Origin: CAVRIA01 sp963721115
GTDB taxonomy: Bacteria > Desulfobacterota > Binatia > HRBIN30 > CADEER01
Assembly (NCBI GenBank): GCA_963721115.1
Contig: CAVRIA010000010.1
Location: 248,001 to 312,000, forward strand
DNA: 64,000 nt
Direction: 5' to 3'
Part shown: piece by piece, positions 18,492 to 27,810 of the stretch
Numbering within the stretch: the stretch's first letter is position 1
Layout of the letters: every line of letters starts with the position of its first letter
Position numbers and translations under genes: made by a program
The notes under the pieces: model-generated
Told to the model about the DNA's origin: nothing
What the model saw: the letters and a program-made list of their open reading frames with translations, nothing else
Databases searched by the model: none

Positions 18492-19760
18492 TCAGAGCCG
18501 CAGGCCGCCGGCGACGAGGTAGCCGAGGTATCCGAGACCGGCGGCGACGTGCAGCGCGAAGATCGCGGCGGCGGCGGCGAAGCGCAGCGGATGCGCCGCG
18601 AAGCCCACCCGCCGCAGGTGGCGCAGCAGGCCGCCGGCGGCGCTGGCATAGAGCACGAAGATCGTCGCGTTGGCGAGCCAGGCGAAGTTGCCGTGGTACA
18701 TGAACTCGCCGCTCTCGGCCAACGATGCCAGGCAGACGAGAGCGACCGCGAAGATCGCCCACGAGTAGGCGAAGAACCAGTCGACGCGCGCGCGCGCCGG
18801 GAAGAGGAGGAGATACGCCAGCGGCAGCGCCAGCGACATCGCCAGGGACGGCGGGATGTCGTGCACGTAGTACCGCCAGACGACGAGGGGCGCGAAGATG
18901 ATCTTGCTGTTGATGGCGTCCGGATTCCACACATAGATGTAGACGTACTGCGCGACGACGGCGCCGCCCATCACGGCGAGCAACGCCACGGTCTCCCCGA
19001 GACGCCCGCGGCGCCACCCGCGCCACAGCGTGGCGAGAGCGAACACCGGCAGGAACGGCAGGGTGTAGGCCGGCTTGGCGAACGCGTTGGCGAGGAACGC
19101 GGGCAGCAGGAGGGGCACGTATGCTCGCTCGCCGGTCAGCAGGAACCGGAACGACCACCAGTGCAGGCACAGCGCCAGCGGGTAGACCAGAAGCTGCGTC
19201 GGGTTGTGCCACTGGGCCGGCGACAGGTAGTGCTGCCAGACCGTCCGCGCGTCGAGGTCGTACGGGATCGCCATCGCCACCAGTAACCCCAGCGCGCCGA
19301 GCGTCGCCGGCCACCACGCCCGACCGCGGCGCCCCTCCCCTTCCGGCGCCGACTCCTCGACTCCTTCCGCGCCGCCGCGCTGCACGGCCAACAGGACGTT
19401 CTTCAGCACCGCGTACCTCCACGCGACGCAGAAGGCCGCGACCAGAATCGCCGCGCGGCCGAGGACGACCGGATCGGCGGAGCCCAGGGCGACCGCGCCG
19501 ACGAGGAGGTGGAAAAGGCCGTGCCCGGGCAGGTGGCCGCGTCCCTGCAGCCAGCTCCCCAGCACTTCCAGATGGCGGTTGAAGTCGTAGGCGAAGCCGA
19601 TCCTCCCGGCCAGGACCTGGTGAAACAGGAGAGCCGAGAGGCCGAGGATGGAGAGGTGGTCCAGCCAGTACAGGCCGCCGTCGAGGCGCACGATCGGCTG
19701 CGCGCGCCGCCAGGCGGCACGCCACCCGCCGCCGTTCGCGGCGGAGCCGCTCTGCTGCAT
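18492..19760 (-). CDS. Polytopic membrane protein of unknown function
   Basis: 422 residues from ATG 19760 (MQQSGSAANGGG), with about 10 hydrophobic helices. Loop features include YDFNRHLEVLGSW, a YDLDARTVWQHYLSP segment and WNPDAINSK. Asp residues in the early loops recall GT-C enzymes and DUF-type glycan transporters, but I do not recognise the family. It starts 8 bases after the Asp/Asn hydroxylase gene stop and ends next to the SGNH gene start, so it belongs to the same transcript. A role with the flanking SGNH protein, supplying or flipping a substrate, is only a guess. Confidence 0.6.
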   Translation of the reverse strand: MQQSGSAANGGGWRAAWRRAQPIVRLDGGLYWLDHLSILGLSALLFHQVLAGRIGFAYDFNRHLEVLGSWLQGRGHLPGHGLFHLLVGAVALGSADPVVLGRAAILVAAFCVAWRYAVLKNVLLAVQRGGAEGVEESAPEGEGRRGRAWWPATLGALGLLVAMAIPYDLDARTVWQHYLSPAQWHNPTQLLVYPLALCLHWWSFRFLLTGERAYVPLLLPAFLANAFAKPAYTLPFLPVFALATLWRGWRRGRLGETVALLAVMGGAVVAQYVYIYVWNPDAINSKIIFAPLVVWRYYVHDIPPSLAMSLALPLAYLLLFPARARVDWFFAYSWAIFAVALVCLASLAESGEFMYHGNFAWLANATIFVLYASAAGGLLRHLRRVGFAAHPLRFAAAAAIFALHVAAGLGYLGYLVAGGLRL

Positions 19761-19768
19761 CGGCCGCG

Positions 19769-20569
19769 TCACGAGCGGCGGCGGCGCCGGCCGTGCAGCG
19801 TCAGATAGACGCGGAACGGCAGGCTCACGGCCTCGTGCAGGCCGCGCAGCGCGGCGGGCGGCAGCCGCCGCAGCGGGCGCAGGCGGGTCTGCAGAAACGT
19901 GATGGCGATCGAGCCCAGAACCTTGGCGCAGGCGCGCGGCGTCGCCCCGCCGTACTGCGGCTTGGCGACGTCGCAGACGAGCACGACGCGGTCGCGCTCG
20001 CTGTCGTTCCAGACGAAGTGCCGGCGCGCGTCGTTGAACACGAACACGTCGCCCTCGCGCCAGCCGACCCGCTCGCCGTCGACCTGCATGCCGCACTGAT
20101 CGACGCCGCCGGGAACGATCAGGCCGAGGTGCACGCGGTAGACCGTGTTGGTGTCGCCGTGATGCGGGGGCAGCCGCGAGTGCGGCTCGAGCAGGTTGAT
20201 GAAGGCCGAGGCGAGGTTGGGGATCGACTCGAGAACGGCCACCGTCTCGGGGAAGCGCCGGCAGTTCTCGTCGTAGCGCCGCAGGCAGGTGAAGAAGGGA
20301 ATACCGCGCCAACCGCTCAGCGGCACGGGGTCGGGCGCGAAGTTCGGCTTCAGCGTGTGGCCCTGGCGATACGCGTAATCCTCGAACTCGCGCCGGATGA
20401 CGCTCCAGTTGCGCCGCAGCGTGTCCACCCAGGGGAAGTCGTCGGGCGGGTAGAAAGCCGGCTCGGCGCCGGCGTAGTCCCCGTAGATGCGGTAGTGGGG
20501 AGGCTCGCTCGCCCGCACAGATCGGTCACCGGCTTCCATCGACGCGCGTCCGCCCGTCACTCCGCGCAT
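19769..20569 (-). CDS. Aspartyl/asparaginyl beta-hydroxylase family oxygenase
   Basis: Fe(II)/2-oxoglutarate-type hydroxylase (PF05118 pattern). PPHHGDTNTVYRVHLGL supplies the first iron His and the following Arg/His-Leu strand. WREGDVFVFNDARRHFVWN supplies the second His, and SERDRVVLVCDV the Arg that binds 2-oxoglutarate. Length 266, or 256 if it starts at ATG 20539; the longer start overlaps the methyltransferase stop by 13 bases. Family members hydroxylate Asp/Asn side chains in proteins, or lipids such as lipid A (LpxO relatives). Given the glycolipid-like neighbours, a lipid or peptide acceptor is equally possible. A second homolog lies at 37484-38314. Confidence 0.85.
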   Translation of the reverse strand: MRGVTGGRASMEAGDRSVRASEPPHYRIYGDYAGAEPAFYPPDDFPWVDTLRRNWSVIRREFEDYAYRQGHTLKPNFAPDPVPLSGWRGIPFFTCLRRYDENCRRFPETVAVLESIPNLASAFINLLEPHSRLPPHHGDTNTVYRVHLGLIVPGGVDQCGMQVDGERVGWREGDVFVFNDARRHFVWNDSERDRVVLVCDVAKPQYGGATPRACAKVLGSIAITFLQTRLRPLRRLPPAALRGLHEAVSLPFRVYLTLHGRRRRRS

Positions 20570-21405
20570 CCGCTCGCCCGGATTTCAAGGGCGGCGGGCT
20601 TGCGGAAGCGGATCTCGTAGAACATGCCGCGGATCACCCATCGGACCTCGGGGACGACACGAGCCGGCAGCGCGTGCAGCGGCGGGCGCGACGCGAACAG
20701 CGGGTTCCCCGCCATCAGCAGCCGCCCCCACCACCCACCGCGCCGGGCCTCGGCCAACCCCTCGTCGAGCAGAACGATCGACCCACCGGGCTTCGTCACG
20801 CGCAGGATCTCGTCGACGCTCGCCTGCAGGCGGTCGCCGAACTGGTTGATCGCGCCGTAGTGGACGACGGTATCGAAGGTGTCGTCCGCGTACGGAAGCG
20901 CCGCGGCGTCCGCCTGGTGGATGTCGACCGCGATCCCCCGGCGCCGCGCCATGGCCCGCGCCTGGTGGACGACGAGGCGCGACAGGTCCACGCCCACCAG
21001 CACGCCGGTCGGCCCGACGGCGGCGCTCAGCACCGGGAGGTTGGACCCCGGTCCGGTGCAGTGGTCCAGCACGGTGTGCCCGGCCGGAATACCGATGCTG
21101 CGCAGCAGGCGTACGCGCTCCGCCGGAACCCATTTCAGCGCCGCCAGGCTCATCTTGAGAACCACCCGGCGATGGCGCCGCATGTCGGCGTCGAGCGCTT
21201 CGATGCGCCGCCGGCGGCCGTCGGAGTCCTCGTCGTCCGCGAGCAGGACCGGCACCCCGTCGTCGATCGGGAAGGAGAGGCGGCAGGCGGTGCAGTCCAG
21301 GGCCTCGAGCCGGGTCGCGAGCCGGCCGCGGCAGCGCGGGCAGCGCAGGTAGGCGCCCTCCCCCGCGCGCCCCTCGCCCTTCGCTTGCGCGGCGGCGCGC
21401 GTCAC
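20557..21405 (-). CDS. SAM-dependent methyltransferase with N-terminal Trm112-like zinc ribbon
   Basis: 282 residues from GTG 21405, overlapping the GT2 stop as GTGA. Residues about 15-55 form a Trm112-like ribbon: YLRCPRCRGRL and LDCTACRLSFPIDDGVPVLL with four Cys. Then a class I methyltransferase: VLDHCTGPGSNLPVL (motif I), VGVDLSRLVVHQARA, DAAALPYADDTFDTVV and LRVTKPGGSIVLLDEGL. The fused ribbon is common in methyltransferases acting on small molecules or lipids such as quinones. Acceptor unknown; context suggests a sugar or lipid group in the surface pathway. Confidence 0.85.
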   Translation of the reverse strand: MTRAAAQAKGEGRAGEGAYLRCPRCRGRLATRLEALDCTACRLSFPIDDGVPVLLADDEDSDGRRRRIEALDADMRRHRRVVLKMSLAALKWVPAERVRLLRSIGIPAGHTVLDHCTGPGSNLPVLSAAVGPTGVLVGVDLSRLVVHQARAMARRRGIAVDIHQADAAALPYADDTFDTVVHYGAINQFGDRLQASVDEILRVTKPGGSIVLLDEGLAEARRGGWWGRLLMAGNPLFASRPPLHALPARVVPEVRWVIRGMFYEIRFRKPAALEIRASGCAE

Positions 21406-22397
21406 CGGATCCTCGTCAGGCGTCCGCTCGGCGAAGCCGCTTCTTCGGCCGCCGCGCGCGGCTGCACAACGTCTCGTTCGAGCGGGCCGCGCTTCACCAC
21501 GTACGAGGGGTTGCCGCTGGCGACCAGCTGGTAGATGCGGCCGACGTACTGTCCGAGGATGCCGGCGGCGACGAACACGGCGCCGACCGCGACGGCCGCG
21601 ACCGAGCACAGGTCCGCCAGACCGGCGGGGCCGCCGCGCCACCAGCAGGCCAGCACCCCCGCCGCGCCGACCGCGACGCCGACGGCGCCGAGCGCGCCGA
21701 GCCACGCCAGCGGCGCGGTGGTGAAGCTGGTGATCAAGTCGAAGTTGATGCGCAGCTGGGAGCCGAGCGTGTAGCTCGAGCGGCCGGAGCGCCGCGGGTC
21801 GTGGCGGACGGTCACCTCGGCGACCGGATACCCTGCCCACAGGGCGAGCGGGAACAGCGGCTTGCCGGGCGCCCAGATCTGCCGCATCGCCTCGACCACC
21901 TCGCGCCGGTAGGCTTTGAAATTGCCGCCGAAGTCGCGGATGCGGACCCCGGTCAACCAGCACGCCAGCCAGTGGACGGCGCGCGAGCCGAGCCAGCGCA
22001 CCAACCCTTCGTAGCGCTGCGCCCGGTAGCCGGTGGCCACGCCCGCGGCGTCCGCCAGCGGCGCCAGCAATGCCGGGATCTCCTCCGGCGGGTTTTGCAG
22101 GTCGCCGTCCATGGTGACCACCGCGTCGCCACTCGCCGCGAAGACCCCGCACGCCAGCGCCGCGGCCTGGCCGAAGCTGCGCGTGAACTCGAAGACGCGC
22201 ACCCGCGCCTCGGCCGCCTCGAGCTCGCGCAGCAGCGCCGCCGTGCCGTCGCGGCTTCCGTCGTCGACGAAGATCAGCTCGTAGCTGCGCGCGGCGGACT
22301 CCATCGCCCGCCGCAGCCTCGATTCGAGCTCGCGGACCGCCGTCTCCTCGTCGCGCACGGCGACCACGATCGAGACGCTCGGCGCGCCATCACTCAT
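21402..22397 (-). CDS. GT2 family polyprenyl-phosphate glycosyltransferase (DPM1/ArnC-like)
   Basis: 331 residues. VSIVVAVRDEE begins the GT-A fold, LIFVDDGSRDGT and VTMDGDLQNPPEEIP hold the DxD metal/nucleotide site, and RDFGGNFKAYRREV is the acceptor block. Two C-terminal helix pairs (about 230-300) match transferases that load a sugar onto undecaprenyl phosphate in the inner membrane. GTGA overlap with the methyltransferase downstream and 8-base overlap with the WbqC-like gene upstream indicate one transcript. Sugar identity cannot be read from sequence. Confidence 0.9.
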   Translation of the reverse strand: MSDGAPSVSIVVAVRDEETAVRELESRLRRAMESAARSYELIFVDDGSRDGTAALLRELEAAEARVRVFEFTRSFGQAAALACGVFAASGDAVVTMDGDLQNPPEEIPALLAPLADAAGVATGYRAQRYEGLVRWLGSRAVHWLACWLTGVRIRDFGGNFKAYRREVVEAMRQIWAPGKPLFPLALWAGYPVAEVTVRHDPRRSGRSSYTLGSQLRINFDLITSFTTAPLAWLGALGAVGVAVGAAGVLACWWRGGPAGLADLCSVAAVAVGAVFVAAGILGQYVGRIYQLVASGNPSYVVKRGPLERDVVQPRAAAEEAASPSGRLTRIR

Positions 22398-23127
22398 CGG
22401 CGCACCGCCCTTCCGCGGCCAGCACCCGCTTGGCCTCCGCGGCGCCGGCGCAGAGAAGCAGGTCGAGCGCCGAGAGATGCGACAGGAACGGGCCGCCGTG
22501 CAGCTGCGGGTAGCGCGGATGCCGGTAGCGGTGGAAGGTCACGCGCATGCCGAAGGACTCGAACAGCGGCACGTCGAAATAGCTCTGCGCGCTCTCGCCT
22601 CCGAGCAGCTCGGTGGCGCCCAGTGCCTCCATGTAGGCGACGATGCGGTGCGTCGGACCGGGCTGCTCGGGGAAGCGTTCGCGGTAGCGGCGTTCGAGCT
22701 GCAGCTCCGACGAGAGCAGGAGGGGGGTGCGGACGTCCATCTGCTCGGCGAGAAAACGCAGCGACGCCGTGGCGACGCTGGAGACGCGCTCGGCGCACGG
22801 GTCGAGCACCTCCTCCAGGCGGTCCAGCGTCGCGCCGGCGTCCGCGCCCCGAGCGTAGAAGTGGCGCAGCGTCTCGAGGTGCTTGCGGGCCCACGGCGCG
22901 CGCCGGTCCAGGCGCACCTCGTCGATCCGCTGGCCGAGGTGCGAGCACACGGGCAGCGTCAGCCAATGCGCGCCGCGCGGCCCCCTGACCCGGTTGCGGT
23001 GCACCCATCCGGAGGAGGAGTAGCGCATCTCGTCCGCGATCACGAAGGCATCGACGCGCCGCATCTGGTCGAAGTATCCGAGCCACGGCAGATAGCCCGG
23101 CTGGACACCGCCAATCCGAACTCCCAT
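22390..23127 (-). CDS. WbqC-like family protein
   Basis: 245 residues with the WbqC hallmark at the N terminus: GGVQPGYLPWLGYFDQM, VIADEMRYSSSGWVHRNRV and HWLTLPV. The family (PF08889) is found in O-antigen and natural-product loci, often beside DegT aminotransferases and GT2 genes, as here. It is thought to act in sugar N-acylation or amide formation, but the mechanism is not settled. ATG 23127; the last 8 bases overlap the GT2 gene. The 156-base gap upstream to the FemAB-like gene carries a TGTCCTTCG-word repeat and is the widest spacing in this part of the operon. Confidence 0.88.
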   Translation of the reverse strand: MGVRIGGVQPGYLPWLGYFDQMRRVDAFVIADEMRYSSSGWVHRNRVRGPRGAHWLTLPVCSHLGQRIDEVRLDRRAPWARKHLETLRHFYARGADAGATLDRLEEVLDPCAERVSSVATASLRFLAEQMDVRTPLLLSSELQLERRYRERFPEQPGPTHRIVAYMEALGATELLGGESAQSYFDVPLFESFGMRVTFHRYRHPRYPQLHGGPFLSHLSALDLLLCAGAAEAKRVLAAEGRCADE

Positions 23128-23283
23128 TCGTCACCTGCGAGCGCGCCCCTCTTAGCTCGCCGGCCCGCGCAGCCGCAAGACGCGTCCTGAATCCGACGGA
23201 GGCATCAGTTCCCCCGCTTCATGTCCTTCGTGTCCCTGTTGTCCTCGATGTCCTTGGCGGTGAAACTTCCGTCGCATCGAGGA

Positions 23284-24367
23284 TCAATTGAGGTAGCGGA
23301 CGAGCCGCGCCGAGAGCAGGCCGACGAGCGGCAGCGGCACCGCCCGGAAGGGCCGCCGCAGCCACGCATAGGCGTCGGCGAAGTCGAGCTCGGGAATCTT
23401 CCCGCCCGCCAGCGGGCGATAGTAGAAGGGCGCGTCGAAGGTGATACCGCCGAAGCGCGACTTGGCGAAGAGCAGCTGCGGCTGCTTGCGGCTCGACAGC
23501 CCGAGGTCGAAGACCGCGTGCCCGCGCCGCGCGTAGTGGTCGAGCGCGGCGTCCTTGAGCACGGCGTCCGGCGACAGCCGCCCGTAGGCGGCACTCGAGG
23601 AGCCGAACGCGGCGGTGACGACGGCGGGCGTGACCAGCACCAGCATGCCGGCGATCAGCTCGCCGCCGCGCTTGCGGGCGACCCACAGATCGGCCTCGCC
23701 GGACACCATCAGCCGCCGCCGAACGAGCTCGAAGAGGCGCAGCGGCTGGCCGATCATGCGGTGCTTGTCGCGGTAGCGGCGCAGCATCAGACGGTGGAAG
23801 CGGCGGACGTCGAGCGGGTCCTCCGTCCGGCCGACGCTCACGCCGGCCTCCGCCAGCCGCCGGTAGGCGCGGCGCAGGTGGCTGCGGAAGTTGCGGCCGT
23901 ACGAGCCCAGATCGGGGCGATGAAGGCGGAGATCGACCACGGTGGCCCGGTAGCGCCGCCGCACGGCGAAGCCGAAGCGCGCGACGATCTCCGGCGGCAG
24001 CTCGCAGAGGCTCTTCAGCTCCAGAACGCCGGCACGCCGCGCCTCCGCCCGCGCCACCGCCTCGCGCACCAGCTCCGCGCACTGCTCGTCGCTCTCGTAG
24101 ATCGGCGACGCGTAGCTGTTGAACACCGCCGAGGAGAGCTTGCGGCCGAACAGCGGGCTCCAGCTCGCGAACAGCGGCAGCGAGGCCGCGCCGCTGACGG
24201 AGGGAGCAGTCCTCGAACCCGTAGCAGTCGGCGACGATCCCGGCCCAGAGCGGCGTGTTGAACGCCAGACCGGCGCCGCGCACGTGGCGGAGCAGAACCT
24301 CGAGCCGGTCTTCGTCCTCGCCGCCGGTCGCGGAGACCGAGTCGTCCGCTGTCCGGCCCGCCGTCAT
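23284..24367 (-). CDS. FemAB/GNAT-like amino-acyl or acyl transferase (one frameshift)
   Basis: Starts at ATG 24367, overlapping the previous TGA as ATGA. The N-terminal part runs to WAGIVADCYGFEDCS, then the frame shifts at about 24210 and resumes SVSGAASLPLFASWSPLFG. The rest fits the FemAB-like double GNAT fold: SYGRNFRSHLRRAYRRLAEAG, VLKDAALDHYARRGHAVFDLG and KQPQLLFAKSRFGG. Relatives add amino acids to peptidoglycan precursors or act in exopolysaccharide/PEP-CTERM loci. About 361 residues after repair, usual for the family. Next to DegT, WbqC and an AurF-like oxygenase it could attach an amino-acid or acyl group to an amino sugar. Confidence 0.78.
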
Positions 24368-25527
24368 GCCGCGGCGCGCTGGATCGACGCCACAGGCGGC
24401 AACAGCGACTCGGGGTGCGCGAAGATCGCGTGGTCCCAGAGGTAGTGGACCCACAGGCCGGAGAGCAGGACCGCGTAGTAGACCTGCAGCATCGGCAGGC
24501 CGATCACCCAGTGCAGGAATCCCATCAGGCCGCCCGCCGACATGGAGACGAAGACGAGGAAGGCATAGTAGCGGTAGCCGTTTCCGACGCCCGACAGGAA
24601 GTCGACGAAGTCGGAGGAGATCTCCCCCCGCTCCTTGCGGTAGACGTTCATCAGGTAAACGAGCCCGATGTACTGCGTGCTGTGCCAGAGGTTGAAGCCC
24701 TGCAGGGAGACGTCCATGTTCTCGAACAGGGGCAGCGCGAACACGACCGGGACCGTGCACAGGAGGAGCAGCGTTCGCGGCCACACGACGCGCCCGGTCG
24801 CGATCTCCCAGGCGGTGCGCGCCAGGAACGCCACCACCGCCGCCGAGAAGAAGGCGATGCCGAGCCAGGCGATCCACACCTGTCCCTGAACGGCCGCCGG
24901 AAGCTGGCGCGAGAGGTCGACCTCGCCGATGCGGAAGCCCTGCAGAACGTCGACCCCGAAGGGCAGGTGGAGCACGGCGCCGCGCGGCGCCAGCAGCCGC
25001 CACAGGATGATCGGGTAGAAGCAGAACAGGGCGAGCACGTAGTCGATGCCGCGCGACCACCCCGGCAGCTCGTGCGGTCGGTCGGCGCGCATCTGGTACT
25101 GGCGCACCAGGAAGGCGATCTGATGCACGGCGTGCACGCTGGCCCAGGCGAAGAAGATCGTCATGAGCAGCTCGATGCGGGCGATGGCCAGGGAGACGAC
25201 CGCCAGCGGCACCAGGAGCGCCGCCCGGTACAGCGTCGCGTGGCGCTCGCGAAAGCGCGGCTCGCCGAGCGTCATCGTGTAGGTCGCGTACATGTGCGGC
25301 CCGCCGATGAAGAAGGCGCAGAACAGGTTGATGAACATGGCGATGCTCAGGGCCTGGCGCTCCTGAAACGACTGCGGGGGCGTTCCGGTCAGGTAGGTGA
25401 CGGCGTAGTACGTCGCCAGCGGCACCGTCACCAGCGCCACGCTGGCGAAGATGAACAGCAGGTCCCAACGCCGGCTGCGGATCCACGGGCTGGCGCCCGG
25501 CGCCGAAAACGTCCGTGCGGCTGACAT
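24364..25527 (-). CDS. Polytopic His-rich membrane protein, unidentified
   Basis: 387 residues from ATG 25527, preceded by GGAGGTG; the longer open frame upstream is a shadow. About 9-10 helices carry recurring membrane-edge His motifs: GGPHMYATYTMTL, SVHAVHQIAFLVRQY, LWHSTQYIGLVY and LWDHAIFAHPES. Such spaced His residues suggest a membrane di-metal oxygenase or desaturase-like active site, but the order does not match fatty-acid desaturase boxes and I do not recognise the family. It is coupled (ATGA) to the FemAB-like gene and follows the DegT gene by 83 bases. Confidence 0.65.
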   Translation of the reverse strand: MSAARTFSAPGASPWIRSRRWDLLFIFASVALVTVPLATYYAVTYLTGTPPQSFQERQALSIAMFINLFCAFFIGGPHMYATYTMTLGEPRFRERHATLYRAALLVPLAVVSLAIARIELLMTIFFAWASVHAVHQIAFLVRQYQMRADRPHELPGWSRGIDYVLALFCFYPIILWRLLAPRGAVLHLPFGVDVLQGFRIGEVDLSRQLPAAVQGQVWIAWLGIAFFSAAVVAFLARTAWEIATGRVVWPRTLLLLCTVPVVFALPLFENMDVSLQGFNLWHSTQYIGLVYLMNVYRKERGEISSDFVDFLSGVGNGYRYYAFLVFVSMSAGGLMGFLHWVIGLPMLQVYYAVLLSGLWVHYLWDHAIFAHPESLLPPVASIQRAAA

Positions 25528-25610
25528 GAGAGTCCCCCTGGCACCTCCTCGCCGGGAAGCTAGCCCACCGCCCACCTCGCCGACAAGTCGCTCGGCGCGC
25601 GCGCCGCTTC

Positions 25611-26735
25611 TCATCCGACTGTCTCCGCCGCCTCGCGGAAGATCGCGGCAATCCGTTTCACGTCGCGCTCGCCCATGGCGGTGTGCGTCGGCAGGCTGAT
25701 TCCCTGCGCCGACAGCGAGCGCGCCACGGCGAAGCCGGCGCGGCGGTACATGGGCATGGCGCTCATCGGCACGAAGACCGGACGGGCATCGACGCCGCGC
25801 TGCCGCATGCGCTCCAGGCAGGCGTCCCGCCGCGACCGCCGCCAGCGCTGCATGCGGAACGTGAACAGCCAGTTCACGGCGTGGGCGGCGGCCGGGACCG
25901 CCGGCTCGCACAGGCCGCCGACGCCGGAGAGGGAGCTCCGGTACCACTCGGCGATGCGCCGGCGCTTGTCGACGAACTGCCGCCAGCGCTCCAGCTGCGC
26001 CAGCCCCAGTGCCGCCTGCAGCGCCGACAGGCGGTAGTTGAAGCCGACCTGCGTGTGGTAGTAGCGGCGGTCGCGCGACGTCGCGTGATCGCGCAGACGG
26101 CGCAGCCGCTCGTCGAGCTTCTTCGAGCGCGTCACCACGACTCCCCCTTCGCCGGTCGTGATCACCTTGTTCCCGTACAGCGAGAAGCAGCCGACGTCGC
26201 CGAGCGCGCCGGCGCGGCGGCCGCGCCAGTCGGCGCCGAAGGCCTGCGCCGCGTCCTCGACCAGGAAGATCCCCTCGCGCCGGGCGAGCGCTCCCAGCTC
26301 GTCCATGTCGGCGGGGTTGCCGTACAGGTGAACCGCGACGATCGCCTTGGTGCGCTTCGAGACCGCCTTCGCGACCAGCGTCGGGTCGATCGTCCAGGTG
26401 GCGGGATCGACGTCGACCAGTACCACCCGGGCGCCGGTGTAGCGCACGGCGTTGGCGGTGGCGACGTAGGTGAGGTCGGGAAGGATGACCTCGTCTCCCG
26501 GGCCGACGCCGAGGGCGGCGAAGGCGAGGTGCAACGCCGCCGTGCCGCTGGTGACGGCGAGTGCGTGCGGGACACCGACGGCGCGCGCGAAGGCCGACTC
26601 GAACAGGCCCACGTGCCGGCCGATGGACGAGATTCCGGCCTCGCGCAGGGCTTGAACGACGTACTCCTCCTCGTTCCCGGACAGGTCGGGCCGCGCCAGC
26701 GGAAAGGCGATCGGCTGCGCCCTCGGCACCCGCAC
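25611..26735 (-). CDS. DegT/DnrJ/EryC1/StrS-family sugar aminotransferase
   Basis: 374 residues, standard length. ALAVTSGTAALHLAF (PLP phosphate site), EVILPDLTYVATANAV, FLVEDAAQAFGA with the cofactor Asp, and SLYGNKVITTGEGG with the Schiff-base Lys (about K190) are all present. GFNYRLSALQAALGLAQLE matches the perosamine-synthetase type. It makes a 4- or 3-amino-deoxy NDP-sugar from a keto-sugar with glutamate in the cytoplasm. It starts 4 bases after the AurF-like stop. An amino sugar made here would be a natural substrate for the neighbouring N-oxygenase-type, WbqC-like and FemAB-like proteins (inference). Confidence 0.93.
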   Translation of the reverse strand: MRVPRAQPIAFPLARPDLSGNEEEYVVQALREAGISSIGRHVGLFESAFARAVGVPHALAVTSGTAALHLAFAALGVGPGDEVILPDLTYVATANAVRYTGARVVLVDVDPATWTIDPTLVAKAVSKRTKAIVAVHLYGNPADMDELGALARREGIFLVEDAAQAFGADWRGRRAGALGDVGCFSLYGNKVITTGEGGVVVTRSKKLDERLRRLRDHATSRDRRYYHTQVGFNYRLSALQAALGLAQLERWRQFVDKRRRIAEWYRSSLSGVGGLCEPAVPAAAHAVNWLFTFRMQRWRRSRRDACLERMRQRGVDARPVFVPMSAMPMYRRAGFAVARSLSAQGISLPTHTAMGERDVKRIAAIFREAAETVG

Positions 26736-26739
26736 GCCG

Positions 26740-27810
26740 TCAACCCGAGCGCGTCAGCTCGCCGAGCTCGAGCGGACGCAGCTCCGGCCCGGCGCGGGTC
26801 AGGTCTCGATAGCCGCTCTCGATGCGCCGCTTCATGCGGCGCTTCACCCGATCGGAGACCGCCAGCTCGTCGATGTACGAGAGGTTCTGACGCAGGTAGT
26901 AGAGCCGGCCGGCGGCGACCAGGGGCGGGTCCTGTGGCTGGTTGACGCGATCGCGCCACTCGTCGTAGGCGCGCTCGGCGCGCCCGGCGGGAACACCGCA
27001 GAGAGTCAGCGTCCGCACCCTCGTGGCGCGGGTCAGCGCCCCGTCCGCCACGTGCCGGCCGATGTGCAGGCGGGAGGCGAAGTGGGCGTAGAAGGCACAC
27101 GCGACGTTGCGCTGCCAGCGGCGCATGCGCCGCAGCGCCACCTTCCCGGTCTCGCGCGACATCTGCATGTGCCGCGCCTCGTCGATGGCGTGGTTCTTGA
27201 GGATGGCGCGCACCTCCGGGTGCAGGCGCGGCTCGTTGATCGAGCAGCGCTCGACGGTCTTCTGGTTCACGTTGAGCGGGAAGCGGGTGAAGTAGTAGAG
27301 GTTCATGTCGCCGTGCAGCCAGCCGATCAGGCTGTGGAAGCGGGAGTAGTGGCCCGCCATCTTCAGCGAGACGTTGGCGGCGCGCAGGTCCTCGAACGTC
27401 AGCCCGTAGTGGCCGAGCACCTTGCGGATGACGATGAGGAAGGCCTCCAGGTGGACGGTCTCCTCCACCACCTCCCGCGCCATGTAGAGAGCGACGTCGG
27501 GATCGTCGTGCAGGAACGCGCGTACCACCGCCTCGTAGTTGAGGACGTTCGTCGCCGCCTCGGCGACCAGGGTCGAGAGGTAGCTCTGGCAGAACGTCAG
27601 GCGGTTCAGCATCAGCCGCTGCTCCTCGGAGAGGTCGCGGTGGATCGGCTCGCCGTAGAACCAGGCCATCTCCTCCGGGAACAGCAGGTGATCGCCGAGC
27701 GAGGCGGCGTCGAAGCGGCGGGCCGGGTCGAGGAAGTGCTCCGCGAGCCGACCCACGTCGCGGTCGCTCACCGCCTGCAGTCGCCGGGTGAAGTCGAACT
27801 GGTCGCGCAT
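26740..27810 (-). CDS. AurF-like di-iron oxygenase
   Basis: 356 residues, mostly helical. Candidate di-iron ligands follow the AurF spacing: E84 (LVAEAATNVLNYE), E117 and H120 (EETVH), a Glu near 187-193, H207, E211 and H214 (NHAIDEARH). AurF/PF11583 enzymes oxidise aryl amines to nitro groups; relatives act on other amines or C-H bonds. The neighbouring DegT aminotransferase would supply an amino group, so N-oxygenation of an amino sugar or amino lipid is a testable idea. ATG 27810 lacks a strong ribosome site. It appears to be an early gene of the 27.8 to 15.1 kb run. Confidence 0.82.
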   Translation of the reverse strand: MRDQFDFTRRLQAVSDRDVGRLAEHFLDPARRFDAASLGDHLLFPEEMAWFYGEPIHRDLSEEQRLMLNRLTFCQSYLSTLVAEAATNVLNYEAVVRAFLHDDPDVALYMAREVVEETVHLEAFLIVIRKVLGHYGLTFEDLRAANVSLKMAGHYSRFHSLIGWLHGDMNLYYFTRFPLNVNQKTVERCSINEPRLHPEVRAILKNHAIDEARHMQMSRETGKVALRRMRRWQRNVACAFYAHFASRLHIGRHVADGALTRATRVRTLTLCGVPAGRAERAYDEWRDRVNQPQDPPLVAAGRLYYLRQNLSYIDELAVSDRVKRRMKRRIESGYRDLTRAGPELRPLELGELTRSG

